A stretch of 64,000 nt of DNA from JABDBE01 sp963832245 (GTDB lineage Bacteria > Acidobacteriota > Terriglobia > Terriglobales > Acidobacteriaceae), in NCBI GenBank assembly GCA_963832245.1, contig CAWHTG010000004.1, forward strand, positions 682,001-746,000, in the 5' to 3' direction. The notes below the pieces were generated by a model. It saw nothing but the letters and a program-made list of their open reading frames with translations, searched no databases and was not told the origin of the DNA. Position numbers and translations under genes: made by a program. Shown piece after piece: positions 8,712 through 17,521 of this stretch; the first letter of the stretch is position 1, and every line of letters starts with the position of its first letter.

Positions 8712-9353
8712 ATGCTCACAAATAAAACTCGCGTTCGCGACGGCAGAGGCAGGCCACGCAAGAACATGCTCAAAGCCCGGAAAGCGCCGGGCCAGGCGAG
8801 GTCTCAGGAGACGGTAGATGTCATCCTTGAAGCGTCTGCTCGCATTTTGGAATCAGATGGACTTCGTGGCTTCAACACCAACGCGATCGCAGCGAAAGCC
8901 GGCGTAAGCATTGGATCCCTCTATCAATATTTTCCGAACAAGGACTCCATCGTCCTCGCCCTGATTGGAGACTTTGAGAAGGCGCTCCACGACACAGTCG
9001 TGAAGGCCGTGCAAGATGGAAAAGGAAAAAGACTGAAATCCCGCCTCAGGTTGGTCGTTCGAGCGCTTGTGAGCGCACATTATTATCGCCCTCGGCTAAA
9101 TCGTGTGCTGGAGAGTGAAGAAGAACGCCTCGGAAGCGAGGCCGACGATTCTGCGTTCCACGCAAACCTGCTGCAACTACTCGGAGATCACAAAAAGGAG
9201 TTGGCAACGCCTGTGTCGCGAGTGACCGAGCGGGTCTTCATGGCCATTCTCCGCGCTGTCGTGGACCTCGGTCTTGCGTCCGGCGCAAGTCCGCAATCCA
9301 CCGAACAGAGAGCCATGCGCGCTATATGCGGATTCCTATTCTATGCGCGCTAA
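8712..9353 (+). CDS. TetR/AcrR family transcriptional regulator
   Basis: About 213 residues. An Arg/Lys-rich N-terminus precedes the HTH (ILEASARILESDG, TNAIAAKAGVSIGSLYQYFPNKDSI). The C-terminal ligand domain ends in a short hydrophobic helix. The ATG at 8712 is chosen because it clears the divergent methyltransferase gene; ATG 8766 is an alternative. GAGCA-AA-TGCTC straddles the start region and could be a half-operator pair. It likely represses the methyltransferase/cytochrome b561 unit. Confidence 0.82.
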   Translation: MLTNKTRVRDGRGRPRKNMLKARKAPGQARSQETVDVILEASARILESDGLRGFNTNAIAAKAGVSIGSLYQYFPNKDSIVLALIGDFEKALHDTVVKAVQDGKGKRLKSRLRLVVRALVSAHYYRPRLNRVLESEEERLGSEADDSAFHANLLQLLGDHKKELATPVSRVTERVFMAILRAVVDLGLASGASPQSTEQRAMRAICGFLFYAR

Positions 9354-9565
9354 AGGTGGGCGATCATCGACTAGGAGCTAACAGTTCAAGAGCACCTGAC
9401 CAAAAACAGGAGACTCACCCCGCCACCCACACTATGATTCCAGGGGTTGCCAGCTCCGCGAAGCCCGTTTCTGGCCAACTTCCGAATTGCCGACCATCCG
9501 GGAGTCAGCCCTTCAATGACCACAAGAGCCTTTCTCGGTACTCATCTAGTCGACAGTACTCAAAA

Positions 9566-9581
9566 TCAGGGTCGCCCCTGA
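9566..9581. other. Short inverted repeat in the convergent gap
   Basis: TCAGGG-TCGC-CCCTGA lies in the 280-bp space between convergent tetR- and lysR-type genes. There is no following T-tract, so a terminator role is weak. Nothing else was recognised in 9354-9633. Confidence 0.25.
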
Positions 9582-9633
9582 CTCACGAACTCCATAGTTA
9601 TTTGCTAGGGTGCATTTCGAGTGTTATTGGGTC

Positions 9634-10527
9634 TTATTTCGACGCACGAGCGACCAACTCGTCCACTCTCGAAAGCAAAAGCTTGAGGATCGGAGACTGG
9701 CTCGACTTTCTGTAGCCGAGGACCAGATCGACAGTTGGCGCATCTCCCTTCAGAGGGCGGCTCGCTACAGACGCGGGGAGAAAGTTCTGTGCGTAAGCAG
9801 GTAACAGCCCCACGCCGCGGGTCGACATTATTAAGGAAATTCCCATGGTGACGTGGTCCGTCTCGTGAGCTGGCGTGATATTGATTCCCGATCGCTTCAG
9901 GTAATTGTCGATGACCGCACGCAGCACAGGAGCCGTATGAGACACAATCACGAATGTTTCGCCTGCCAGATCCTTCGGACTGATCGCTTTAAGCGCGGCG
10001 AGATGGTGGTCACTAGGTAGGATCACCACCAAAGGCTCCTTCACGAGAAGACGGAATGCCAGGTCTGGCATCGCTCGTTCCTTTCGAAGAAAAGCGGCAT
10101 CGATTTTTCCTTTCGACAGGCCCTCAGCAAGTAGCGGGGAATATTGACTCGATATCATCACGTCAATGTTCGGCAGCTCGTCGCGCAGGATACGCAAGGC
10201 TTCGGGCATCCAGGTCAATTCGTGTCCGGTCAGAAAGCCCATCGAGAAGCAGGGCTTGGCGGGATGAACGGCCCGGCGTGCAGCTTCGGCCGCCGCGTCA
10301 ACCTGCAATAGAACTCCGCGCGCGTGATCGAGAAAGGCTCGACCCGCCGTTGTCAACGCGACGCCACGAGCTGTGCGTGTCATGAGTTGGGCGCCAATTT
10401 CTTCCTCAAGGTCTCGAAGCTGGCGGCTGAGTGAAGGCTGCGACGTGTGCAACTTCGATTTTGCCGCCAGGCTCAGACTCTCGGTTTCGGCGACCGCAAC
10501 GAAATAACGCAGGTGTCGTAATTCCAT
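9634..10527 (-). CDS. LysR family transcriptional regulator
   Basis: 297 residues. The N-terminal winged HTH begins MELRHLRYFVAVAE and includes LHTSQPSLSRQLRDLEEEIG; the C-terminal two-lobed substrate domain includes GFLTGHELTWMPEAL and GVGLLPAYAQ. ATG 10527 is chosen because GGGGG lies 6 bases upstream; ATG 10533 would sit directly on that sequence. It diverges from an SDR-hydrolase gene set, and the intergenic region carries a T-N11-A palindrome, the hallmark of LysR control. The effector is unknown. Confidence 0.88.
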   Translation of the reverse strand: MELRHLRYFVAVAETESLSLAAKSKLHTSQPSLSRQLRDLEEEIGAQLMTRTARGVALTTAGRAFLDHARGVLLQVDAAAEAARRAVHPAKPCFSMGFLTGHELTWMPEALRILRDELPNIDVMISSQYSPLLAEGLSKGKIDAAFLRKERAMPDLAFRLLVKEPLVVILPSDHHLAALKAISPKDLAGETFVIVSHTAPVLRAVIDNYLKRSGINITPAHETDHVTMGISLIMSTRGVGLLPAYAQNFLPASVASRPLKGDAPTVDLVLGYRKSSQSPILKLLLSRVDELVARASK

Positions 10528-10538
10528 TTCCATCCCCC

Positions 10539-10553
10539 ATGCTTGTGAAGCAT
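10539..10553. promoter_or_regulatory. LysR-type box (ATGCTT-GTG-AAGCAT)
   Basis: A perfect 6-bp inverted repeat containing T-N11-A lies directly upstream of the lysR start. A second ATGCTT half-site is at 10575-10580. It fits an autoregulatory recognition site. Confidence 0.5.
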
Positions 10554-10609
10554 TGCTGCCAAGCCTAACAAAGTATGCTTCAAATGCGCTACTACTGGCG
10601 ACTTGGGCA

Positions 10610-10629
10610 ATCCAATGAGGTGATTGGAT
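10610..10629. promoter_or_regulatory. Inverted repeat ATCCAAT-N6-ATTGGAT between lysR and SDR
   Basis: Perfect 7-bp arms with a 6-bp spacer, flanked by a CTTGGGC direct repeat, lie about 70 bp before the SDR start. It could be an activation site or a second operator. Confidence 0.4.
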
Positions 10630-10696
10630 GCCTTGGGCGAGCAATAAGTTTTGGCTCATGCCTGATGAGCATATGGTTAATTCGAGGAGAGGGACT

Positions 10697-11440
10697 ATGT
10701 CAAAGAAATTGGAAGGAAAGGTTGCACTCATCACGGGCGGCTCGCGCGGCATTGGTGCAGCAATCGCCAAGCGTCTAGCGGTGGACGGAGCGAAGATCGC
10801 CATTACGTACACGAAAGGTGCCGATGCGGCTGTGGCCGTCGTCAAGGCCATTGAACGCGCAGGCGGGAGGGCTATCGCTATTCAAGCGGACGTCGCGGAT
10901 GCCGACGCCGGCAAAGCCGCAGTCGAAAAAACCGTTGCGACATTTGGTCGGCTCGATGTCCTTGTCAACAATGCCGGCACGGCCATCCCCAAACCGTTCG
11001 TGGAGTCCACCCTGGAAGAGATGGATCGCGTGCTCGACATCAACGTCCGCGGCGTATTCGTTGCGACGCAGGCGGCGCTGAAGCACATGACTGAGGGTGG
11101 TCGCATCATCATGATCGGCTCGGCAGTGGGCGAGCGTGCCGTCGCGCCGGGACTTGTGCCCTACGCGGCCACGAAGGGGGCCGTCAAGATGTTCACTCAG
11201 GCATTATCCAAAGAGGTCGGGAGCAGGGGCATCACGGTCAACAACATCCAGCCGGGCCCGATCGACACAGAGTTGAATCCCGCTTCGGGTGATTGGGCAA
11301 TACCGCAGAAGGCCGCCACTGCGCTCGACCGCTATGGGCATGTTGAGGAGATTGCCGCAATGGCAGCGTTTCTCGCGGGTTCGGAATCCTCCTACGTCAC
11401 GGGAGCGAACCTTACCGTGGATGGCGGAATGAATGCCTGA
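10697..11440 (+). CDS. SDR family oxidoreductase (FabG-like)
   Basis: A 247-residue classical SDR with TGGSRGIG at about residues 13-20, NNAGTA, catalytic YAATK, and PGPID. The start is set at 10697 because GAGGAGAGGG lies just upstream and the family begins MSKKLEGK. It diverges from lysR and leads a rightward set with a GlcG/HbpS-like protein and an alpha/beta hydrolase. This resembles LysR-controlled SDR units in soil bacteria. Substrate unknown. Confidence 0.88.
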   Translation: MSKKLEGKVALITGGSRGIGAAIAKRLAVDGAKIAITYTKGADAAVAVVKAIERAGGRAIAIQADVADADAGKAAVEKTVATFGRLDVLVNNAGTAIPKPFVESTLEEMDRVLDINVRGVFVATQAALKHMTEGGRIIMIGSAVGERAVAPGLVPYAATKGAVKMFTQALSKEVGSRGITVNNIQPGPIDTELNPASGDWAIPQKAATALDRYGHVEEIAAMAAFLAGSESSYVTGANLTVDGGMNA

Positions 11441-11536
11441 GCTAACGCGCACAAAGTCACGTTGCAACTGCAGGCATTGAGGTGAACAGGCAGATCCGAA
11501 GACACGCATTACATATCAAGTGGAGGAAGGTGTCCG

Positions 11537-11974
11537 ATGGCTAATGTGGTGAAGAAATACAGCATCTCTTATGAGCTAGCACAGAAAATGGTGGATGCAG
11601 CGGTGGCGAAAGCCAGAGAACTCGGCGTTAGCGAGAACGTAGCGATTCTCGACGACGGCGGCAATCTCAAGGCCTTTGGCCGGATGGATGGCGCCCCGAT
11701 CCCTACCACTGAGATGGCCCAGAACAAGGCATACACAGCTCTGTTCGGCGTCTCCACGCAGGAGTTTTTCAAGTTTATCCAGAGCGACCCGTCGCTTTTG
11801 GCCGGCATCCCCACGCTTGCGCGTATGGCGGCGTGGGGTGGAGGGTTTCCCATTAAGGTGAACGGAGAAGTTGTCGGGGCGATCGGGCTGAGCGGTGCGC
11901 CCACAGTGCAGAACGACATCGACTGCGCGAAAGCAGCTCTAGCGATCGTATCCGACGCGGTGCCGACAAGATGA
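11537..11974 (+). CDS. GlcG/HbpS family heme-binding-like protein
   Basis: 145 residues spanning the whole DUF336 domain: YELAQKMVDAAVAKARELG, the VAILDDGGNLKAFGRMDGA strand-turn, NKAYTA, and GGGFPIKVNGEVVGAIG near the C-terminus. Some family members bind heme or sense redox; others are GlcG proteins of unknown role. A strong GGAGGAAGG lies upstream. The stop overlaps a potential ATG of the following hydrolase gene, so the two are probably coupled. Confidence 0.82.
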   Translation: MANVVKKYSISYELAQKMVDAAVAKARELGVSENVAILDDGGNLKAFGRMDGAPIPTTEMAQNKAYTALFGVSTQEFFKFIQSDPSLLAGIPTLARMAAWGGGFPIKVNGEVVGAIGLSGAPTVQNDIDCAKAALAIVSDAVPTR

Positions 11975-11991
11975 TAAAGGGAGCGACCATA

Positions 11992-12837
11992 ATGATTCAT
12001 ACTCACCAGACCGCACCGACACAGTTCGTTCAGGCCAACAGCATCCGCTTCGCCTATCGCCGCTTCGGCAAGACCGGAGGAGTGCCGCTCGTCTTTAGCC
12101 AGCACTACATCGGCACCATGGATTATTGGGACCCGACGGTGACGGATGGCCTCGCTCGCGACCGTGAGGTGATCCTGTTCAACAACGCCGGCGTATCCAG
12201 CAGCTCCGGCGAGGTCCCGACGACGTTCGAGCAGATGGGCGCAGACGCCATCGCCTTCATCAAGGCGCTGGGCCTGAAGCAAGTTGACGTACTTGGCTTC
12301 TCGATCGGCGGCATGGTCGTGCAGGAAATCACTTTGCAGGCGCCCGATCTCATTCGCAGATTGATCGTCGATGGCACAGGTCCGCGTGGCGGTCAGGGAA
12401 TGGAGTTGCTGACCCAAGCTGCAGGGAGGCTCTTTGGCGCCACCTACGATCCGCCCGAGAATGTCTGGCTCGCGGTCAAATTCAGTCCGTCCGTGGCGGG
12501 CCAGGCGGCGGGACGGGAGTTCCTGAAGCGCACGCATCTTCGTCAGGTTGGGCGCGATCCTGAAGTGAACGACAAAGTGTCGCCCGCCCAGGTCGAAGCG
12601 ATGGGGAAATGGGGCGTCCAGCAAAAGGGATCCTACGACTATCTGAAGACGATCAAGCAGCCAACCCTCATCGTGAACGGCAGTAACGACGTGATCATGC
12701 CCACGGTGAACTCTTTCATCATGCAGCAGAACATGCCGAATGCGCAGCTGATCATCTACCCCGACTCCAATCACGGCGCGCACCACATGTACCCGGAGCT
12801 CTTCGTCCGCCATGTCTCGATGTTCCTGTCCGAGTAA
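11992..12837 (+). CDS. Alpha/beta fold hydrolase
   Basis: 281 residues with the nucleophile elbow GFSIGGM, an acid in VNGSNDVIMP, and a C-terminal His in SNHGAHH; the oxyanion-side HYIGTMDYWDP segment is early in the chain. It resembles bacterial haloperoxidase/esterase-like hydrolases. ATG 11992 is preferred since AAAGGGAG precedes it; ATG 11971 overlaps the stop of the upstream gene. It is part of the SDR-GlcG-hydrolase unit. Substrate unknown. Confidence 0.83.
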   Translation: MIHTHQTAPTQFVQANSIRFAYRRFGKTGGVPLVFSQHYIGTMDYWDPTVTDGLARDREVILFNNAGVSSSSGEVPTTFEQMGADAIAFIKALGLKQVDVLGFSIGGMVVQEITLQAPDLIRRLIVDGTGPRGGQGMELLTQAAGRLFGATYDPPENVWLAVKFSPSVAGQAAGREFLKRTHLRQVGRDPEVNDKVSPAQVEAMGKWGVQQKGSYDYLKTIKQPTLIVNGSNDVIMPTVNSFIMQQNMPNAQLIIYPDSNHGAHHMYPELFVRHVSMFLSE

Positions 12838-12972
12838 GGCGATGTCGGCGAGGAGGACTTTGTTTTTGAAACGCGTCGGATTCTAAATGAAAGCGACAGG
12901 ATTGCTAGCGTCGCGACTAACGCCGCGCGGCCGATTGATGTTCAGACGTTGGCCCCAAGAAGAGGAGTTTTT

Positions 12973-13173
12973 ATGAGCGCGGACATTGTAGCTAGCGCGG
13001 TATTTCCAGATTATGAGCTGATCGATCACACGGGCAAACGTCGCAAGCTTTCGGACCTACAGGGGCCAGATCCCATCGTCCTGGTGCTTAGCCGGGGCGG
13101 ATACTGCCGAAGGATCTGCGCCAGGCCGCGGGTCAACACGCAATACATTTATGAAGTGAAGGAAGGTAAATGA
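12973..13173 (+). pseudogene. Truncated peroxiredoxin-like (AhpC/TSA fold) protein
   Basis: 66 codons. The N-terminal 45 residues, FPDYELIDHTGKRRKLSDL then PIVLVLSRGGYC, match the first strands and peroxidatic-Cys loop of the peroxiredoxin-like family. The expected downstream thioredoxin fold is replaced by about 20 unrelated residues and a stop. It retains a strong AGAGGAG ribosome-binding site, and its TGA overlaps the next ATG (ATGA). It may therefore still be translated, either as a remnant or to couple translation of the following gene. Confidence 0.65.
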
Positions 13174-13700
13174 GAACTCCGATGATCGATGAACACAATC
13201 TCGTCCTTTTTAGCCGGTCCGAAGGCGATGCTTACAAAAGCTCAAAGGCCGCGGAGCTAAGCCTGAACGTGGCTATCCTGCGCGCCGAAATCGCCAGGAG
13301 CTACGAAGAGTTTCTGGATATTTTTGAGACATTTTACGCCGACGATGTCGAGGTGAGCAGAGAAGATTTGCAGGACATGATCCGCGGAAAGGCGAGGATA
13401 CGTCCTTTTCTATTGAATGTCCTAGTGCCCCTTCACGTAATGGCTGAAGTTGCCGGATTATCGATATCAGTTCAGCAGACTGCGGTTCATGGAGACACAG
13501 CCAACGAGACGCATTCCGCATGGAGGATCGACTTCACCGGCGTCGGAGGGAGACGGTGCACTTTGAAGTGGTTTGCCACTCGGAGATGGAATGCGTCCAG
13601 GGTTGTATACGAGCACCACTACGATCTTCAGCAGATCGGAGGACCCCTGACCATGGACGACTTGAATTTGGGTTCGGGTTGTTCGGAGGTCTCGATTTGA
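13170..13700 (+). CDS. SnoaL-like / NTF2-fold protein
   Basis: 176 residues. The central segment (YEEFLDIFETFYADDVEV, IRGKARIRPFLLNVLVPLHVM, then alternating strands and HSAWRIDFTG) fits a SnoaL-like small cone fold. Those proteins act as isomerases, cyclases or binding proteins for small hydrophobic compounds. The N-terminal 40 residues are not clearly part of the fold. The ATG overlaps the stop of the truncated peroxiredoxin. No catalytic residues can be assigned with confidence. Confidence 0.6.
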   Translation: MRTPMIDEHNLVLFSRSEGDAYKSSKAAELSLNVAILRAEIARSYEEFLDIFETFYADDVEVSREDLQDMIRGKARIRPFLLNVLVPLHVMAEVAGLSISVQQTAVHGDTANETHSAWRIDFTGVGGRRCTLKWFATRRWNASRVVYEHHYDLQQIGGPLTMDDLNLGSGCSEVSI

Positions 13701-13746
13701 GCTCCGTACTTGGTTTAATCAACTCGATTTGAAAGGAGACTTTGCG

Positions 13747-14832
13747 ATGCCCGCTACTTCTGAAACACCCGTCGCGGAGCGCCAGATCCTGATTGTGGGA
13801 CCCTATGGCGTCCTTGGCACAGGTGTCATCGACGCCGTCGCAGAGAACCCAAAATGGGGAATCACCACAGCTGCACGCCGACCCGCGCCAACCTATCGGA
13901 CTCAGGCCGCTCCCCCTCACATCAGCATCGATCTCATGGACCGCGAGGGCACGACAAAGGCATTTTCGTCTCTTAATAAGGTGAGCGATTTGGTCTTCGC
14001 TGCCTATATCGAGAAACCCACGATGGCTGAAACTGTCGAGCCAAATGCCAGAATGTTGAAAAATACGCTCCACGCTCTTGCCGCTCGCAATGTGCCTCTT
14101 CAGCGCATCGTGCTTGCCGGCGGTGCCAAGTCGTACGGCTTCAGCCTTGGGGCGTTCAATGCTCCCGCGAAGGAGACGGAGGCACGTCTCATTGCGCCGA
14201 TCCACTACCACCAGCAAGAAGACATTGTGTCCGAGTGGGCCGCCAAGAACGGAGCTAGCTGGACTGTGTTGCGTCCGCATCTGGTCATGGGACCAAGCCT
14301 GAACTCACCGATGAACCTGGTTACGAGTCTCGCGGCCTACGCTGCGATGAGCCGCGAACTCGGGTTGCCCCTACGCTTTCCTGGCACCAAGGAAGGATGG
14401 AACACTCTCCAGGAAACAACCGACGCAGAATTGTTCGGCCGCGCGACTTTGTGGGCTCTAGGTGAGGACAAAGCGCGTAATGAAATCTTCAACGTATCGA
14501 ACGGAGATGTCTATCGCTGGCGGCAATTGTGGAATGAACTCGCTGCTTTCTACGATCTGCCAATCGCCGAGCCGCTTGCAATGTCCACTGTTTCCGAGAT
14601 GAGCGAGAAGGCTCCTTTGTGGGATGCAATGGTTGCCCGCTACGGTCTGTATGCCACGCATTACAACCAGATCGCAAACTGGGCGTTCGTGGACTGGATG
14701 CTCAACTTCCGGGAAGAAACAATCCTGAGCACAATCAAGATTCGCCAGGCGGGCTTTGCGGATTGCATCGACACACATCGGAGCTTTAGGCGGCAGCTCA
14801 ACAGACTGCGCGATATGCGGATCGTCCCTTAA
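13747..14832 (+). CDS. PRISE-type SDR (progesterone 5-beta-reductase/iridoid synthase-like)
   Basis: 361 residues. The N-terminal nucleotide motif GPYGVLGTGV, an AARRP segment, then GGAKSYGFSLG and WTVLRPHLVMG, match extended atypical SDRs of the PRISE/VEP1 group. That group reduces enone double bonds with NADPH. The C-terminal half includes NVSNGDVYRWRQLWNELAAFY, typical of the group. GAAAGGAG lies before the ATG at 13747. It begins a rightward set ending at the HATPase gene. The true substrate is unknown. Confidence 0.75.
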   Translation: MPATSETPVAERQILIVGPYGVLGTGVIDAVAENPKWGITTAARRPAPTYRTQAAPPHISIDLMDREGTTKAFSSLNKVSDLVFAAYIEKPTMAETVEPNARMLKNTLHALAARNVPLQRIVLAGGAKSYGFSLGAFNAPAKETEARLIAPIHYHQQEDIVSEWAAKNGASWTVLRPHLVMGPSLNSPMNLVTSLAAYAAMSRELGLPLRFPGTKEGWNTLQETTDAELFGRATLWALGEDKARNEIFNVSNGDVYRWRQLWNELAAFYDLPIAEPLAMSTVSEMSEKAPLWDAMVARYGLYATHYNQIANWAFVDWMLNFREETILSTIKIRQAGFADCIDTHRSFRRQLNRLRDMRIVP

Positions 14833-14854
14833 TGGTCTCGCGTGCGCTGTGAAA

Positions 14855-16297
14855 ATGACCATGACACACAGACCGTATCACTTTGTCGCTATTGTTGGAG
14901 GAGCGATCGCCGGCTCCGTCGCCGCAGAAATATTGGCGGACAATGGGATTCACGTGGTTGTCATTGAACAGAACAAAAAGCCTTATGGCAAGATCGAAGA
15001 CGGCCTGCCCCGCTGGCACCTGGAGCAACGCAAACAAGAGTACAGCCGCATCGATGCTCGCCTAAGGAAACCCGGCGTTTTCTTCCTTCCCAGCACTCGG
15101 CTCGGCCGCGACCTCGACTTTCACGATCTTTGCGACAATTGGGGTTTTTCTGCGGTCATCCTGGCAAACGGGGCGTGGAAGGACAGAGAACTGGGAATTC
15201 CTGGAGCGGAAGAATTCGTCGACAAGGGTTTGGTTTACCAGAATCCGTTCATCTATTGGTACAACCACAAGAATGAAGAGGACTACACCGGGCCACGCTA
15301 CCAGGCTCCTGACGAAGCCTTGGTCGTAGGCGGTGGGCTTGCGTCGATTGATGTCGCGAAGATCCTGCAGCTCGAAAACTATGAGCGTGCTCTGCGAGCG
15401 CGTGATGTTCAGACTGATGTGTATGAACTCGAAAAGAAAGGTGTCCCGGCCGTCTGCGGGATGCACGGCATTGCGCCTGAGGATCTTGGCGTTAAAGGCT
15501 GCCTACTGATCTATCGCCGGCGACGCCAAGACATGCCGCTGGCTCAGCCTCCAGAAAATGCTACGCCCGATCAGATTGCAAAAACAGAAGCGATCCGTCA
15601 GAAGATGCTGCGTTTAGCGCAGGAAAAATACTTATTTCGCGTTCAGGATCGCAGGGTGGCAACGGGACTCCTTGTAGAGGACCGGCGGCTAGTAGGCTTG
15701 AAAGTTGCGGAGACCAAAGTGGAAGGGCGAAAAGCAGAACCCGTGGCCGGCTCGGAGTACCGACTGCGAGCGCCAATGGTAATTTCTTCGATCGGGTCCG
15801 TGCCTGAGAAGATTCCTGGCGTCGCCATGAGGGGCGAATATTACGATTTCAACCATGAAACTCTGCCTCAATACGGCGAATCCGATCATGTATTCGGAGT
15901 GGGTAATGTCGTGACCGGACAGGGCAATATTCGCTCGTCTCTGTTACACAGTCAGGAAGTTACCACCAAACTCATCGAAAACTATATTGGCGTCGGGGAC
16001 GAGCGCACAGCGTCTGCGCGGTTTTACGCGGGGGCGGAAGCCCGAGGAACGGCGCAAGCACAGGCTGTTCGGGATCAAGTCCAGCTTATGCCAAGTCTGT
16101 CATACCAAGAAGTCGCTGCGATCGAGCAGAGGATTCGGGCCTTTCAAGAGCGAGTAGGCTACACCGGTGACTACGACTCCTGGATTGCCAGTGTGACACC
16201 ATCGATTACCTCTGGTCAGGTGAACTCTCCGACAGACATCGCGCTGGAAGCCACTCGCCAAAGTTCGGCTGCATTTTATTGCGCCGCATGCCGTTGA
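14855..16297 (+). CDS. FAD/NAD(P)-dependent oxidoreductase (ferredoxin-NADP reductase/GltD-like)
   Basis: About 480 residues. A GGAIAGSVAAEILADNG FAD-binding motif is at the N-terminus and a second Rossmann motif VVGGGLASIDVAKI near residue 165. A GVGNVVTGQGNIRSSL segment is typical of the adrenodoxin-reductase/GltD class. The first FAD loop reads VGGAIAG, a deviation from GxGxxG. The ATG at 14855 follows the upstream PRISE gene by 22 bp; an upstream in-frame ATG would overlap that gene. It probably supplies or accepts electrons for another redox protein, which is not identified here. Confidence 0.75.
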   Translation: MTMTHRPYHFVAIVGGAIAGSVAAEILADNGIHVVVIEQNKKPYGKIEDGLPRWHLEQRKQEYSRIDARLRKPGVFFLPSTRLGRDLDFHDLCDNWGFSAVILANGAWKDRELGIPGAEEFVDKGLVYQNPFIYWYNHKNEEDYTGPRYQAPDEALVVGGGLASIDVAKILQLENYERALRARDVQTDVYELEKKGVPAVCGMHGIAPEDLGVKGCLLIYRRRRQDMPLAQPPENATPDQIAKTEAIRQKMLRLAQEKYLFRVQDRRVATGLLVEDRRLVGLKVAETKVEGRKAEPVAGSEYRLRAPMVISSIGSVPEKIPGVAMRGEYYDFNHETLPQYGESDHVFGVGNVVTGQGNIRSSLLHSQEVTTKLIENYIGVGDERTASARFYAGAEARGTAQAQAVRDQVQLMPSLSYQEVAAIEQRIRAFQERVGYTGDYDSWIASVTPSITSGQVNSPTDIALEATRQSSAAFYCAACR

Positions 16298-16323
16298 TGA
16301 ACCGAATGAGAGGGAATGCAAAA

Positions 16324-17091
16324 ATGACTACGCTTCAAAACAAAACAGCACTGGTAACCGGGGCGTCACGCGGCATTGGTCGCGCGACGGCAGCGGCACT
16401 TGCTAGGGCCGGGGCACACGTCCTAGTTCACTATGGCCGCTCCGCGCAGGAAGCGGAATCTCTCGTCTCCGAGATCCAAGCGAAAGGCGGACGCGCACAA
16501 GCGATCTCGGCGGATCTAGGAACTCCGAACGGCGCTGCGCTGCTCGCCGAACAGGTGCGCTCCGTCGTGGGCGATCGATTGGATGTGCTTGTTCTCAATG
16601 CCGGAATCAGCAAGGCGGCACGCATCGCGGATTACACGGTTGAGGATTTTGACAACCTCTTTGCGACAAACGTTCGCGGGCCATTCTTCCTGGTGCAGCA
16701 ACTCCTGCCAGTTCTTGGAGAAGGCTCAAGCATCGTTGTTATCTCTTCCGCCACAGCCCGTACGGTGGTGGGCAAGCCCGGCTTGGAAAATCCTTCAATT
16801 CTTGCTTATGCCTCTACCAAAGGAGCCCTTGAGACTCTGGTCAAGCACTGGGCCGCCATTCTAGGGCCCCGCGGCATACGCGTAAATGGAATTGCACCAG
16901 GAGTCATCGACACGGATATGTCGAATTTTACGAAGACAGAAGCGGGCCGCGAGGTCGCGCTGGAAATGCAGGCACTGCAGCGAATCGGCAAACCTGAAGA
17001 CATCGCCGACGTAGTCGCTTTTGTGGCGTCCGATAGGGCGCGCTGGATCACAGGTGCGAGCATTCCAGTCGATGGCGGCTCGAAGCTGTAA
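16324..17091 (+). CDS. SDR family oxidoreductase
   Basis: A 255-residue classical SDR with TGASRGIG, NAGIS, catalytic YASTK, PGVIDTDMSNF and a C-terminal WITGASIPVDGGSKL. ATG 16324 is chosen for its AGAGGGAAT ribosome-binding site; upstream ATGs overlap the end of the flavoprotein gene. It forms a tight rightward set with DUF427, an NTF2-fold protein and a HATPase protein. Confidence 0.88.
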   Translation: MTTLQNKTALVTGASRGIGRATAAALARAGAHVLVHYGRSAQEAESLVSEIQAKGGRAQAISADLGTPNGAALLAEQVRSVVGDRLDVLVLNAGISKAARIADYTVEDFDNLFATNVRGPFFLVQQLLPVLGEGSSIVVISSATARTVVGKPGLENPSILAYASTKGALETLVKHWAAILGPRGIRVNGIAPGVIDTDMSNFTKTEAGREVALEMQALQRIGKPEDIADVVAFVASDRARWITGASIPVDGGSKL

Positions 17092-17111
17092 CTAGTACCG
17101 CGAGGAGCGCA

Positions 17112-17504
17112 ATGGAGACAAAGACGAGCAAAGGCAAGGAGATCAGAATTCCTGGGCCTGACCATCCCATCACGATTTCTCCGGCTGTGGGCAAGGTGCG
17201 TGTAACGGTCGCCGGGAGGAAAGTCGCTGAATCGACGCGAGCACTTCGCCTGGAGGAGAAGGGATATCCGCCTGTCTACTACTTGCCGCGCAACGATGCA
17301 GACATGTCGCTTCTCGTCCGGACCACGCATTACACCTATTGTCCGTACAAGGGTGATTGCACCTACTACAGCATTCCTATCGGCGGATCGAAATCAGAAT
17401 ACGCTGTTTGGACGTACGAAAAACCTTATGAGGCAGTCGCCAGTATTAAGGAGTACCTGGCGTTTTATCCCTCACGGGTTGATGCAATCGAAGTGATCTC
17501 CTAA
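17112..17504 (+). CDS. DUF427 domain-containing protein
   Basis: 130 residues covering one DUF427 domain. VRVTVAGRKVAESTRALRL, YYLPRNDADMSLL, HYTYCPYKGDCTYYSI and WTYEKPYEAV are the diagnostic blocks. The conserved CPYKG motif is intact. Family function is unknown; a small beta-barrel enzyme or binding role has been suggested. GAGGAGCG precedes the ATG. Confidence 0.88.
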   Translation: METKTSKGKEIRIPGPDHPITISPAVGKVRVTVAGRKVAESTRALRLEEKGYPPVYYLPRNDADMSLLVRTTHYTYCPYKGDCTYYSIPIGGSKSEYAVWTYEKPYEAVASIKEYLAFYPSRVDAIEVIS

Positions 17505-17521
17505 GCATGAAAGGAATCAAC

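Noticed and set aside
11569..12813. Minus-strand frame of 414 codons over the heme-binding and hydrolase genes
   Set aside because: Antisense to two genes with clear motifs and ribosome-binding sites.
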